Position numbers and translations under genes: made by a program
NCBI GenBank assembly: GCA_002401455.1
Contig: NVTE01000001.1
Location: 220,476 to 284,475, forward strand
Direction: 5' to 3'
DNA from: Alphaproteobacteria bacterium
GTDB taxonomy: Bacteria; Pseudomonadota; Alphaproteobacteria; Sphingomonadales; Emcibacteraceae
Length of the DNA stretch: 64,000 bases
In this document: piece after piece, positions 16,880 to 26,438 of the stretch
Layout: the number at the start of each line of letters is the position of its first letter
Position numbering within the stretch: position 1 is the first letter of the stretch
Notes under the pieces: generated by a model
The model's database searches: none
What the model was told of the DNA's origin: nothing
The model's input: only the letters and a program-made list of their open reading frames with translations

Positions 16880-17755
16880 TTATTTAAAGACGACGGTGCG
16901 GTGACCGCTGAGCAGTACCCGGCGTTCGGCGTGCCAGCGCACGGCCCGGGACAGGGCCACTGTTTCCGTATCCCGGCCAATGTTGACCAGCTCCCCCGGT
17001 GACACCGAATGGTCGACCCGTTCCACGGCCTGCTCAATGATCGGGCCTTCATCCAGATCGGCGGTGACATAATGCGCCGTCGCCCCAATCATCTTGACCC
17101 CGCGCTCAAAGGCCTGACTATAGGGCTTGGCCCCCTTGAAGCTGGGCAGGAACGAATGATGGATATTGATCGCCTGTCCCGACAGATGACGGCACATGTC
17201 TTCGGATAGGATCTGCATATAGCGGGCCAGCACCAGCAATTCGGAGCCTGTGTCGGTGAGGATGGTTTTAATCTGGGCTTCCCGATCGGTCTTGGTGCCT
17301 TCTGAAGTTGGCAAATAATGATAGGGCAGGCCGTGCCATTCGGTGAAGGAGCGCATGTCTTCATGATTTGAGATCACCGCCTTGATCTCCACCGGCAGAA
17401 TGCCAGATTTCCACCGATGCAGCAGGTCATAGAGGCAATGGCCAAATTTTGACACCGCAATGACAATCGGCATCGGCGTGGACAGGTCATGAAAATCGGC
17501 GCCAGCGCCTAATGTGCTGGCGATGGGCGCAAAGGCCGTGCGCAGGGCCGAAATATCAAGCGCTGCCTTAACCGCACCTTGGCCCGCATCCTGAAAAGCA
17601 AAGCGCAGAAAGGCGGTGCCCTCCCGCGGGTCCGTATGATGATTAGCCTCGGTGATGAAACCGCCCTGATCGGCGATGAAACTGGCCACGGTGGCCACCA
17701 GCCCGGCCCGGTCCGGAGCGGTAAGGGTCAAAACATAGCGTGAAGTCTTGGACAT
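16880..17755 (-). CDS. purU: Formyltetrahydrofolate deformylase
   Basis: 291 residues. An N-terminal ACT domain (about 5-80: L-T-A-P-D-R-A-G-L-V-A-T-V) is fused to a formyltransferase-fold domain with the active-site region N-I-H-H-S-F-L-P-S-F-K-G-A-x-P-Y and the catalytic Asp in T-A-D-L-D-E-G-P-I-I-E-Q. It hydrolyses 10-formyl-THF to formate and THF, balancing one-carbon pools. It stands between convergent bdhA and the YeiH gene, 39 bp after the latter. Confidence 0.95.
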   Translation of the reverse strand: MSKTSRYVLTLTAPDRAGLVATVASFIADQGGFITEANHHTDPREGTAFLRFAFQDAGQGAVKAALDISALRTAFAPIASTLGAGADFHDLSTPMPIVIAVSKFGHCLYDLLHRWKSGILPVEIKAVISNHEDMRSFTEWHGLPYHYLPTSEGTKTDREAQIKTILTDTGSELLVLARYMQILSEDMCRHLSGQAINIHHSFLPSFKGAKPYSQAFERGVKMIGATAHYVTADLDEGPIIEQAVERVDHSVSPGELVNIGRDTETVALSRAVRWHAERRVLLSGHRTVVFK

Positions 17756-17794
17756 AGGATACTTTCATAACAAGAGATAGGTGACATCATGCGG

Positions 17795-18886
17795 TCAGAT
17801 CAGGCCGGAAATTATCACAGAAAAATACAGAATTGAAATCATTACCGTCTCAATCAGGATCAGGAACAGGGGTCTCCAGCCAAGGCTGAACATCTGTTTG
17901 AGCGAGGTTTTCATACCTACCGCCGTGATCGCCATCACCAGCAACCACTTGCTGCTACTCTGGAGCATGTTGACCAGCCCCTCTGGAATCAGGTCCAGCG
18001 AGTTCAGGATCACCAGCGCGACAAAGCCAATCAGAAAAAATGGGAAGATGAACCGGCCGCTGGACTCCTTGGCCTGCTGTTTGCGAAAGCCGAGGGCAAA
18101 GAGAAACAGGATCGGTACCAGCATGAACACCCGGACCAGCTTGACGATGATCGCGGTATCGCCGGCCTCCTCCGATATGCTGTAGCCCGCGCCGACCACT
18201 TGCGAAACATCATGGATCGTGCCGCCAATCAGAATCCCCGCCTGATGATCGTCCAGACCGAGAAAGCCGATGATCACCGGATAGAAGATCATTGATATGG
18301 TGCCCATGGCCGTGACCCCGACCACGGCGATCAGGGTATTATGCTCCAGGGTTTTCGATTTTGGCATGACGCTGGACAAGGCCAGGGCCGCCGATGCGCC
18401 ACAAATGGCCGTGGCCCCGCCGATCAACAGCCCCTGCTCCCGGTCAAGCTTCAACGCCCAGGCCCAGGCCACCCCGAGGCCAATCACAATCCCGATGGCA
18501 ACAATCACCAAGGTCAAGGTGCCACCACCCAGAGCCGTCAGGTCAGAGAACATAATCCGCGCGCCGATCAGGGCCACCCCGATTCGCAGAAGGGTCTGGG
18601 AGGTGAACTGAACTCCCTTTTTGGTCGGGCCGTCCTGGGACATGAAATGAAACACCATACCCAGCAGCAGGCACAGCAGCATCACCGGCGCGGCATAATG
18701 CTGGGCGATAAATTTGGCCGCCAGCGCCACCGTTCCGCAAACCAGAATGCCTGGCGCCAGAGCGCGCATCCGGTCCAGCATCGGTTCTTTCTGCTCGCTT
18801 TGAGCGGGGTAAAAACCTTCAATGGAATCCAGGTAATCGAATTTTTCTAGCGGGTCGATATTTTTTATGACGTCTCTTGTTTTCAC
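17795..18886 (-). CDS. YeiH/UPF0324 family putative sulfate exporter
   Basis: 363 residues with about ten membrane helices after a roughly 35-residue polar N-terminus. The family-specific G-G-A-T-A-I-C-G-A-S-A-A-L-A, G-T-x-S-M-I-F-Y-P and I-G-G-T-I-H-D-V-S-Q-V-V-G-A-G motifs are all present. YeiH proteins are inner-membrane carriers annotated as sulfate exporters; the substrate has not been shown here. The start at 18886 is GTG, with GGGGGA upstream; a later ATG at residue 36 would drop the polar tail. The gene begins ten bases after the threonine synthase stop, suggesting an operon. Confidence 0.88.
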   Translation of the reverse strand: MKTRDVIKNIDPLEKFDYLDSIEGFYPAQSEQKEPMLDRMRALAPGILVCGTVALAAKFIAQHYAAPVMLLCLLLGMVFHFMSQDGPTKKGVQFTSQTLLRIGVALIGARIMFSDLTALGGGTLTLVIVAIGIVIGLGVAWAWALKLDREQGLLIGGATAICGASAALALSSVMPKSKTLEHNTLIAVVGVTAMGTISMIFYPVIIGFLGLDDHQAGILIGGTIHDVSQVVGAGYSISEEAGDTAIIVKLVRVFMLVPILFLFALGFRKQQAKESSGRFIFPFFLIGFVALVILNSLDLIPEGLVNMLQSSSKWLLVMAITAVGMKTSLKQMFSLGWRPLFLILIETVMISILYFSVIISGLI

Positions 18887-18896
18887 CAGGTCCCCC

Positions 18897-20156
18897 TCAT
18901 TTCAAAAGGTCATAATCAATAGGGACCCGGCAATCAAGTCGCCGGTCACTCTCCGGCAGGGGATATTTAAGGCCAGTCGCACAATTGAACAGCAGTACCC
19001 GTTCGTGTTTCTGAACCAGCCCCTGCTCCAATGCCTGCTGCCAGGCAGCAAATGTCGCCGCCCCTTCCGGACACAGCAGCAGGCCGTCTTTGGCCGCCAC
19101 CGCATCACGGGCCTGAAAGATATGCTCATCCGTGACCGCGATGGCAAAACCGTTGCTCTGCCGCACCGCCCGCAGGATCATGAAATCACCGACCGCCACC
19201 GGCACCCGGATGCCCCAGGCGGTGGTCGAGGCATTCGGCCACAGCGGTGCATGCTCAAGCCCGTCTTCCCACGCCTTGACGATCGGCGCACAGCCCGTGG
19301 ACTGCACCGCCACCATGCGCGGTCGTTTCGAGCCGATCCAGCCGATGGCTTCCAATTCGTCAAACGCCTTCCACATGCCGATCAGGCCGGTGCCGCCGCC
19401 GGTGGGATAAAAGATCACATCGGGCACATCCCAGCCATATTGCTCAGCCAGTTCCAGGCCCATAGTTTTTTTGCCCTCGATCCGATAGGGCTCCTTCAGG
19501 GTCGAAATATCGGTCCAGCCCATAGGGCCTTTGCCCTCGAGCACAATCTTGCCGCAGTCATTGATCAGGCCGTTGACCTTATAGACCGTCGCGCCCTGGG
19601 CCTCGATCTCCTGGACATTGATCTCCGGGGTGTCATCGGGACAGAAGACCGTGGATTTGAGGCCAGCCGAACTGGCATAGGCCGCCAGCGCTGCCCCGGC
19701 ATTACCATTGGTCGGCATGGCCAGATGGGTCTGGCCCAGTTCTTTGGCCATCGCCACCGCCAGCGCCAGTCCCCGGGCCTTGAACGACCCGGTTGGCAGG
19801 CGGCCTTCGTCCTTGACCACAACCTCGACCCCATCCGGCACAGAATGTTTCAAGGTCACCAGCGGGGTCATCACTTCGCCAAGGCTGACCATATTTTCAG
19901 GATTTTGCACCGGCAAAAACTCGCGGTATTTCCAGAAACCACCGGGCCGCCGTTCCATTTCTTCCCGGGTGACAGCCTGAGCGATCTTGTCCAGGTCATA
20001 CCGGACCAGCAACGGCTTGCCGGCCTTGGACAGACCATGGGGTGTGTCTTTCTCATAATGATCCCCCTCCATGGCGCATTCCAGATGGGTCACCAGGGCG
20101 GGAGATTGTTGGTAAAGCTTACGGGTTTGTTCAGATTCCAGAGGTTGACCGGCCAT
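18897..20156 (-). CDS. thrC: Threonine synthase
   Basis: 419 residues, PLP fold type II. The Schiff-base lysine lies in L-P-T-G-S-F-K-A-R-G-L, the substrate loop is P-T-N-G-N-A-G-A-A-L-A-A-Y and the phosphate-binding loop is Y-P-T-G-G-G-T-G-L-I-G-M. This is the plant/archaeal-type threonine synthase, which converts O-phosphohomoserine to threonine. Close paralogues (other fold-II lyases or threonine synthase-like proteins) cannot be fully excluded. The following gene (YeiH-like) is ten bases away. Confidence 0.85.
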   Translation of the reverse strand: MAGQPLESEQTRKLYQQSPALVTHLECAMEGDHYEKDTPHGLSKAGKPLLVRYDLDKIAQAVTREEMERRPGGFWKYREFLPVQNPENMVSLGEVMTPLVTLKHSVPDGVEVVVKDEGRLPTGSFKARGLALAVAMAKELGQTHLAMPTNGNAGAALAAYASSAGLKSTVFCPDDTPEINVQEIEAQGATVYKVNGLINDCGKIVLEGKGPMGWTDISTLKEPYRIEGKKTMGLELAEQYGWDVPDVIFYPTGGGTGLIGMWKAFDELEAIGWIGSKRPRMVAVQSTGCAPIVKAWEDGLEHAPLWPNASTTAWGIRVPVAVGDFMILRAVRQSNGFAIAVTDEHIFQARDAVAAKDGLLLCPEGAATFAAWQQALEQGLVQKHERVLLFNCATGLKYPLPESDRRLDCRVPIDYDLLK

Positions 20157-20317
20157 GGGCGTTCTATCCTAACGGTTATGAGACGTGCTATGTCAATTAC
20201 ATACCATAGTCCGGCCAAAATCATAGCCCAGAAAATTCTCAGGGCTCACCTGTTCTAATCATAGGGGGAGAGGACCAGAGGAGCAGGATCGCCCCTCCGG
20301 CAGAAGTTTATCCAGCT

Positions 20318-22744
20318 TTAGAAAAAGGCCCGAACGGTGAGGCCAAACGTCCTTGGCTGATTGGTCCGGAAACCAAGCCGCGCCCGGCCGCCCCGTTCCC
20401 GGTCAAAGGACAGGTTGGCATTTTCGTCGGTGACATTTTTGACATAGGCCACGACCTCCCAGGTTTCCAAGATGACCCCGGCACTGATATTCAGGCTTTG
20501 GTAAGCATCCAGTTCAAGATCCAGCACGGTTTCATCAAGACCCGACGCCCCACCAAAGGCCAGGGTGGAAGCAAATGTCCCGGCCCCCGGTTCCTGGTCA
20601 GAGGGTTGGGTAAAGACGCTGCTCCGATGCTGGAAGGTGGCAGAAACATAGCCTTCGGCTTCATCGCTGATCATCTCCAGCGGGAAGTCATAGGAGGCGG
20701 TTACGGCAATATTGAATTTCGGTGTCGAGGGCAGACGGTTTCCCTCCCGGACGCCACCCAGAACGGCCCCGTCTTTGTCGAGTACGGTTGAATCAAATTC
20801 AGATTCGATAAGACTGCTGGCAATGGTAATATTGAGCCCTTCCATGGGATGAGCCTTAAACTCCACCTCAATCCCCTGAGAGTGAGCGGACTCAACATTA
20901 AAGGAAATCCGCGAAGAACAGGAGCCGGCATCAAGGGTCACCTGAAGGTTTGACATCTTGGTATAAAAGGCTGCTGCATTCAGGGTCATGTTGCCGGTAT
21001 TAATCTTGACCCCCGCCTCATAGTTCCACAGTGTCTCATCATCATAACTCTGAAAACCGCCAAATATCGCCAGGTCTTCATCTTCACACAGGGCGGCATT
21101 CAGCGGATCATTGACCCCGCCAAGGCGGAAGCCTTTTGAAACCTGGGCATTGAGGGTGATCGCATCACTGACTTCATAACTGGCCAGGAACCGGGGGGTA
21201 AAACCGCTGGAAGAGGTCTCGTCAATCTGACCGACAATACCGGCCCCAAAGATACCAACCTGTGACACACTGCGTTCTTCGTTATAGTCATAATAACGGC
21301 CCCCTGCGGTGAAGTGGAATTCGTCGGTGATATCATAGGTGGCTTCGGCAAATATCGCGACCTGTTCCAGGGTATAAGACAGCAGGGAAAAGAACGGTGA
21401 ATCCAGCGGGGCAATGCCGCCTCTGAGGTCCTCAAGGGAGGGCGCCTCATCCGGCGGTAATTTTGTTATGTCGGGAATCAGGGGTTCCAGAAATGCATCA
21501 TATCCCGGGGTTGGAAGGTCCTGCTTATAATCGCGATCGGTGGTCGAATAAAATCCGCCAACCAGCCACTGGAGGCGGCCATCGCTATTGGAACTCAACC
21601 GAAATTCCTGGGTGAAAGACCCGACTTTGGTCGAGTCCAGCAAATTGGACGGCAACAGCACGCCAGCTTCCGGGAAGCTAAAATCAATCGACACACTGCC
21701 GGTCAGGGCACTGGCATCCCGACTGACCAGGATATCCCGGTCGGTATAACTGGTGACAGACGTCACATCGAACCCGTCAAAGCTGACTTCAATGACCGCA
21801 TCGGCGATCAGGGTCTGATCCTCAAAACCCTCTCTTAACAGCAAAAACTGTTGCCGCTCTTCAAAAGTCACCGCCGGACGGGTGGTGGTGAAGGGATTGG
21901 CATAGAGGTTGAAGACTTCCTGACGGTTATTGCCGTCGGTTTTTATTTCCTGATAGATCACCCGCGGCGTGATTTTTATCATTTCCGTTGGCTGAAACAT
22001 CAACGTGATCCGTCCCCCGGACCGGGATCCGCTGTTGACATTCTCGTCAATGCTGCCGCCTTCCCTGAGCGCATCAATAAAACCGCCGTATTCCGTATGA
22101 TAACCGACAACGCGAATAGCGGCTTTATCCTCGGCGATGGGGAAATTGACCATGCCTTTAACATAGCCCCCCGTGCCGCCGCCATCGATGACATTAATAT
22201 CTGCCTCGGCGGTGCCCGAAAAACCCTCCAGGTCCGGCTGATTGGTAATATAGCGGATGGTGCCGCCGACAGATCCTGATCCAAACAACGTGCCTTGCGG
22301 GCCGCGCAGGACCTCCACCCGGTTCAGGTCATACAGATCAAGATCAGGCGTGAACAGCGACAGGGAGATCACAGACTCATCAAGGTAAACCCCGACCTGT
22401 TCCTTGACCCCCGGCTGATCGCGGACAATCTGGCCAGCGGAAACCCCGCGTATGGCAACCTGGCTCTGACCGGGGCCCAGGTTCTGGATCATCAGACCGG
22501 CCACATTGCGGGCAACATCTTCCAGGCTGGTCGCGCCCGTGCGCTGGATGTCCTTCTGGGTCAGCGCATTGAGGGAGAAAGGCACATCCTGAATTGTCAT
22601 GGCCCGTTTGGTCGCGGTCACGAGTATTTCTTCAAAAACAAAGTCTTCATCCACTGCTTCTGCGGCAAGGATACTGGCGCTTAACAACATGCTGGTGCCG
22701 ATGGCGGTCCCGGCAAAGGTCATAAATTTCCGTGATATTTTCAT
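20318..22744 (-). CDS. TonB-dependent receptor
   Basis: About 808 residues from the ATG at 22744, which is preceded by AGGAA; an in-frame extension to 22801 lacks support. A signal peptide (K-I-S-R-K start, A-L/A-E-A region) precedes a TonB-box-like segment D-F-V-F-E-E-I-L-V-T-A-T-K-R. Next come a plug domain with V-E-V-L-R-G-P-Q-G-T-L-F-G-S-G-S-V-G-G-T-I-R-Y and a 22-strand barrel ending in a terminal aromatic residue (R-A-F-F). It imports an unknown ligand across the outer membrane. It is divergent from an ECF sigma factor and a FecR remnant, which would normally control it. Its TonB-box region is nearly identical to that of the receptor at 55526, so the two are probably related paralogues. 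Confidence 0.93.
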   Translation of the reverse strand: MKISRKFMTFAGTAIGTSMLLSASILAAEAVDEDFVFEEILVTATKRAMTIQDVPFSLNALTQKDIQRTGATSLEDVARNVAGLMIQNLGPGQSQVAIRGVSAGQIVRDQPGVKEQVGVYLDESVISLSLFTPDLDLYDLNRVEVLRGPQGTLFGSGSVGGTIRYITNQPDLEGFSGTAEADINVIDGGGTGGYVKGMVNFPIAEDKAAIRVVGYHTEYGGFIDALREGGSIDENVNSGSRSGGRITLMFQPTEMIKITPRVIYQEIKTDGNNRQEVFNLYANPFTTTRPAVTFEERQQFLLLREGFEDQTLIADAVIEVSFDGFDVTSVTSYTDRDILVSRDASALTGSVSIDFSFPEAGVLLPSNLLDSTKVGSFTQEFRLSSNSDGRLQWLVGGFYSTTDRDYKQDLPTPGYDAFLEPLIPDITKLPPDEAPSLEDLRGGIAPLDSPFFSLLSYTLEQVAIFAEATYDITDEFHFTAGGRYYDYNEERSVSQVGIFGAGIVGQIDETSSSGFTPRFLASYEVSDAITLNAQVSKGFRLGGVNDPLNAALCEDEDLAIFGGFQSYDDETLWNYEAGVKINTGNMTLNAAAFYTKMSNLQVTLDAGSCSSRISFNVESAHSQGIEVEFKAHPMEGLNITIASSLIESEFDSTVLDKDGAVLGGVREGNRLPSTPKFNIAVTASYDFPLEMISDEAEGYVSATFQHRSSVFTQPSDQEPGAGTFASTLAFGGASGLDETVLDLELDAYQSLNISAGVILETWEVVAYVKNVTDENANLSFDRERGGRARLGFRTNQPRTFGLTVRAFF

Positions 22745-23060
22745 GGGTATATTTCCTAGATAATTATTATATCTGCTCCATTTATCGGAATCAGATTTCA
22801 AATTAATTCAGCAGAAATACATTTTGAACAGACGCGACCAGGCTGGGGGCCGGCGCCGCGGGGTTTTCCAAAAACATTCCTCCTATAGACAAAGAGGCTA
22901 GCCAATGGATAAAACCCCCACCCTTATGTTTTTTTATGAAGCCCGCCCCATCACCTGAAAAGAGCACAAAGAGCGGCTCCCTTGCGGCAAATCCCGTTTC
23001 ATGTTAGAATTACCTTAATTAAGTAAGCGAGATATTTGTTAAATATTGAAGGCTTTCATA
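22745..23060. other. 316-bp divergent intergenic region, TonB receptor / ECF sigma factor
   Basis: No gene, RNA or strong repeat is visible. The left part, next to the receptor start, is AT-rich; the middle is G/C-rich (22840-22870) and the right part has A/T runs. It must hold the promoters for both divergent genes, but I cannot assign a -35/-10 pair or an ECF-type motif with confidence. The sigma-gene ribosome binding site GAAGG is at 23048-23052. Confidence 0.6.
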
Positions 23061-23639
23061 ATGACGGGTAAAGGAAACGCACAATCTATTTTTTTAGCCT
23101 ATCAGGAAACAAATGGCTTCCTGCGTCGGTATTTACGTCGTTTTTATAATAATCGGCAGGATATCGAAGATGCCATGCAGGAAGGTTTCCTCAAAAGTTT
23201 CGAAATTGAGAAAAAACAGAAAATTGCGTCGCCTGCAGCCTACCTGTTCATGACAATCCGCAATTTTGCCTGTCGTGATCTGAAGAAAAAATCCCGCCTA
23301 AAAGTGGTCCCGGTAGAGAATATTGAACTTCCCAACCTCATTATTGATAGAAAGACTATTGAAAACAGTCTTGAATTACGGCAAAGTCTATTACTCTTCT
23401 GTGACGCAGCTGAACAGCTTCCCGATCAATGCCGCAAGGCGTTCCTGCTCAGGAAGATATATGGCTGCTCCCAGAAAGAAATTGCCGCAATGATGAAAAT
23501 TTCAATTAGTACGGTTGAGAAACATCTGGCCAAGGGACTCCGGCGCACCATGGAACATATGGCACAAAATGGAGAGGAAATGTCCTTTCAGCCCAGTCGG
23601 CACAAGAATACAGACAGAGCACGTACCGTTACACGTTAA
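23061..23639 (+). CDS. ECF RNA polymerase sigma factor, FecI-like
   Basis: 192 residues from the ATG at 23061, with GAAGG nine bases upstream; the longer frame would begin with TTG at 23046 and swallow that binding site. Region 2 contains F-L-R-R-Y-L-R-R-F and D-I-E-D-A-M-Q-E-G-F-L. Region 4 contains L-P-D-Q-C-R-K-A-F-L-L-R-K-I-Y-G-C-S-Q-K-E-I-A-A-M-M-K-I-S-I-S-T-V-E-K-H. This is the FecI group of sigma factors that switch on TonB-receptor genes when a ligand is bound. The expected target is the divergent receptor at 20318-22744. Its FecR partner is truncated (next entry). Confidence 0.88.
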   Translation: MTGKGNAQSIFLAYQETNGFLRRYLRRFYNNRQDIEDAMQEGFLKSFEIEKKQKIASPAAYLFMTIRNFACRDLKKKSRLKVVPVENIELPNLIIDRKTIENSLELRQSLLLFCDAAEQLPDQCRKAFLLRKIYGCSQKEIAAMMKISISTVEKHLAKGLRRTMEHMAQNGEEMSFQPSRHKNTDRARTVTR

Positions 23640-23856
23640 TACGGGGAAAGTCATTAGTATCGATTATTCAGAGACCATCACCTCAGAAGCCATAGAGTGG
23701 GTCATCAAACTTGATAGCCAGCGATTGCCGCCAGAGGGATTTGCTCATTTTCAGGAGTGGCTCAACCTGTCTTCGGCCCATATGGATGCCTTTAAGAAAG
23801 CGGCCACCGCCTGGGGAGAGCTGGACGGACTGGCCGATGCCCCCATGCTAACCTAA
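23569..23856 (+). pseudogene. FecR remnant: N-terminal DUF4880-like domain only
   Basis: This frame overlaps the end of the sigma-factor gene. From 23671 it encodes S-E-A-I-E-W-V-I-K-L-D-S, then P-P-E-G-F-A-H-F-Q-E-W-L-N-L-S-S-A-H-M-D-A-F and A-W-G-E-L-D, which matches the N-terminal cytoplasmic DUF4880 domain of FecR anti-sigma regulators. It stops (TAA) at 23856, roughly 60 residues into the domain, and only 58 bp remain before the convergent malate synthase. The membrane helix and periplasmic FecR domain (normally about 250 more residues) are therefore missing. No clean ATG start exists near the domain; 23569 is the nearest in frame. It could be a degraded gene or a functional cytoplasmic mini-anti-sigma factor. 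Confidence 0.6.
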
Positions 23857-23914
23857 GAAACCACCACATAAAATTACCAGATCAAGACCTGAGGCCGAGC
23901 TTTAGCGGGGTCCC

Positions 23915-26098
23915 CTATGACAGCGCCTTAACGGCGCGGCGATGTTCATGGAGCAACGGTTCCGTATAGCCATTTGGCTGGGAACGGCCCTTGAAAATAA
24001 GATCGCACGCCGCCTGAAAGGCAATGCTCTGGTCAAAGTTGGCAGCCATGGGATGATAGTCCGGATCGGCGGCATTTTGCCGGTCTACCACCGCCGCCAT
24101 GCGCTCCAAAGTGGCCTGGACCTGGGCCTCGTCACAAAGACCATGATGCAGCCAATTGGCCATATGCTGGCTGGATATCCGCAGCGTTGCCCGATCTTCC
24201 ATCAGGCCGACATCCCTGATATCAGGCACCTTGGAGCAGCCGACCCCCTGATCAATCCAGCGCACCACATAGCCCAGTATCCCTTGAGCATTATTGTCCA
24301 GTTCCGCCTGAATTTCATCCGGGCTGAGAATTCTGTCGCCCAACAGAGGCAGGCTTAAAATATCCTCCAGGCTGGCCCGGGCCCGTTTGGCCAGCTGGTC
24401 CTGACGGTGGGCGACATTGACCTGGTGATAATGCATAGCATGAAGGGTCGCCGCGGTCGGCGACGGTACCCAGGCACAGGTCGCCCCGGCCTCAGGATGG
24501 GCGATCTTCGCCACCATCATCTGGGCCATCTCATCGGGTTTTGGCCACATGCCCTTGCCAATCTGGGCCCGGCCCTGGAGCCCGCATTCCAGGCCGATAT
24601 CCACATTCCAGTCTTCATAGGCCGTGATCCAGGCCTGCGCCTTGATGTCGTCCTTGGGCAGGAAAGGCCCAGCCTCCATGCTGGTATGAATTTCATCTCC
24701 GGTGCGGTCGAGAAAGCCGGTATTGATGAACACCAGTCGTCCAGACACCGCCCGGATACATTCTTTCAGGTTGACTGTCGTCCGCCGTTCCTCATCCATC
24801 ACCCCGACCTTGATGCTGTGGCGCGGCAATTTCAGGGCATCTTCCACCCGGTCAAACAGATCATTGGTGAAGGCGGCTTCCTCCGGCCCATGCATTTTCG
24901 GTTTTACAATATAGATATTGCCGGTGCGGCTGTTGCCCCCCGCCCCCTTCTTAGTGAAATCATGAAGGGCGCAGGCGGTGGTGACCATGGCGTCCAGGAT
25001 GCCTTCGGGAATTTCATTACCTGCTGTATCCAGGACCGCCGGGGTCGTCATCAGGTGCCCCACATTGCGGATCAGCAACAGGCTGCGGCCCGGCAGGGTC
25101 AGCGTTCCGCCGTCAGCGGTCTTATATGTCCGGTCCGGGTTCAACGTCCGGCACACAGTCCGGCCGCCCTTCTCGAAACTGTCCTCAAGGTCGCCCTTCA
25201 TCAGGCCCAGCCAATTACCGTAGGCCATGACTTTATCTTCGGCATCAACGGCAGCGACCGAATCCTCACAGTCCTGAATGGTGGTTAACGCCGATTCCAG
25301 AATGATATCCTTGACCCCGGCCGGGGACGCGGACCCGATTTGATGGTCACGGTCAAACTGAATGTCCAGATGCAGGCCATTGTTTATCAACAGTAGGGAG
25401 GTAAGGGTCTCCCCGCCCCGGGTCCCGACAAATTGCGCCGGATCCGCCAGCGCTGTCGTCGAGCCGTCGGTCAGGATTATGCTCAACCCGCCAGAGGTCA
25501 GATCATAGGAGATCACGTCGCCGTGCCGCCCCCGGGCCAGGGGCACAGCGGTATCAAGGAAGGCGGCGGCCTGGGAAATCACCTCCGCCCCCCGGACCGG
25601 ATTATAGTCTCTGCCTCGGGCCAGGTCGCCGGCCTCAGGGATGACATTGGTGCCGTAGAGCGCGTCATACAGACTGCCCCAGCGGGCGTTGGCGGCATTG
25701 AGGGCAAAACGGGCGTTCATGACCGGCACCACCAGCTGGGGCCCGGCAATGCCACAGATCTCAGGGTCGGATGTGTCCGTAGTGATGGTGAAGTCCCCGC
25801 CCTCTGGCACCAGATAGCCAATATCGGTCAAAAACCCCTTATAGGCGGCCATATCTGCTGTTTTATCTGAACTCTTATTTGAAATATGGCCCCGGTGCCA
25901 GGCATCAATTTTGGCCTGGAGGTCGTCCCGCCTGGCCAGCAGAGCCTTATTCTTCGGCCCCAGATCGCCCAGAATATCTTCCAGTCCCAACCAGAAATGA
26001 TCAGAGGTAATTCCGGTGCCGGGCAGAACCCGGTCAGCTATCAGATCGTAGAGTACAGCAGCAATGTGCAAATTGCCAACGGGGATATAGTCGGACAT
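23915..26098 (-). CDS. glcB: Malate synthase G
   Basis: 727 residues, matching the roughly 720 of the G isoform. Conserved regions include [16 protein letters not shown] (active-site Arg), [23 protein letters not shown], the [18 protein letters not shown]-x-H-Y-H segment and the C-terminal G-Y-T-E-P-L-L-H. It condenses glyoxylate and acetyl-CoA to malate in the glyoxylate bypass or glycolate use, consistent with the PHB/3-hydroxybutyrate genes nearby. It is monocistronic. Two small dyads lie upstream (26150-26160 and 26194-26209). Confidence 0.97.
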   Translation of the reverse strand: MSDYIPVGNLHIAAVLYDLIADRVLPGTGITSDHFWLGLEDILGDLGPKNKALLARRDDLQAKIDAWHRGHISNKSSDKTADMAAYKGFLTDIGYLVPEGGDFTITTDTSDPEICGIAGPQLVVPVMNARFALNAANARWGSLYDALYGTNVIPEAGDLARGRDYNPVRGAEVISQAAAFLDTAVPLARGRHGDVISYDLTSGGLSIILTDGSTTALADPAQFVGTRGGETLTSLLLINNGLHLDIQFDRDHQIGSASPAGVKDIILESALTTIQDCEDSVAAVDAEDKVMAYGNWLGLMKGDLEDSFEKGGRTVCRTLNPDRTYKTADGGTLTLPGRSLLLIRNVGHLMTTPAVLDTAGNEIPEGILDAMVTTACALHDFTKKGAGGNSRTGNIYIVKPKMHGPEEAAFTNDLFDRVEDALKLPRHSIKVGVMDEERRTTVNLKECIRAVSGRLVFINTGFLDRTGDEIHTSMEAGPFLPKDDIKAQAWITAYEDWNVDIGLECGLQGRAQIGKGMWPKPDEMAQMMVAKIAHPEAGATCAWVPSPTAATLHAMHYHQVNVAHRQDQLAKRARASLEDILSLPLLGDRILSPDEIQAELDNNAQGILGYVVRWIDQGVGCSKVPDIRDVGLMEDRATLRISSQHMANWLHHGLCDEAQVQATLERMAAVVDRQNAADPDYHPMAANFDQSIAFQAACDLIFKGRSQPNGYTEPLLHEHRRAVKALS

Positions 26099-26438
26099 AT
26101 CTTAAAACCCTTGAATAACAAAAACCTATAAGGGCCAGGCCCCTTGTCTCTAATGATTAGCAAATTTTATGGGGCAAAAGCCAAGTAATTCTGAAATTGT
26201 TCACAATTTTATAAAATATTGCTCAACATTCAGGGTGCGAAGCTGTCCGGGGTGGGGGGGCCGGCCTTGGCCTGTTTTAAATACTGATGACCTGGCTATC
26301 TGAATAGCATGGCTGTTTCATGTAAAATCTCCTGCGCTATAGTTGCGAGAAAATTTTACTTTTAAATCCATCACCCCTAAAATGGGCATGTTACCCCATA
26401 ACATCTCACACCATAAAAGGATAACGCTGGTCAAAGCC
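26099..26438. other. 340-bp intergenic region upstream of malate synthase
   Basis: No gene is visible. The half next to glcB is AT-rich and holds a perfect CTAATGATTAG palindrome (26150-26160) and a longer dyad at 26194-26209. The other half, next to the VOC-gene stop, has a G-run at about 26253-26260 and no clear hairpin terminator. Confidence 0.6.
26194..26209. promoter_or_regulatory. Dyad AAATTGT-TC-ACAATTT upstream of malate synthase
   Basis: Perfect 7-bp arms with a 2-bp spacer, 96 bp before the glcB start. The TTGT/ACAA half-sites resemble GntR- or IclR-type operators that control glyoxylate and glycolate genes; the regulator is not in the neighbourhood and the assignment is inference. 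Confidence 0.4.
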
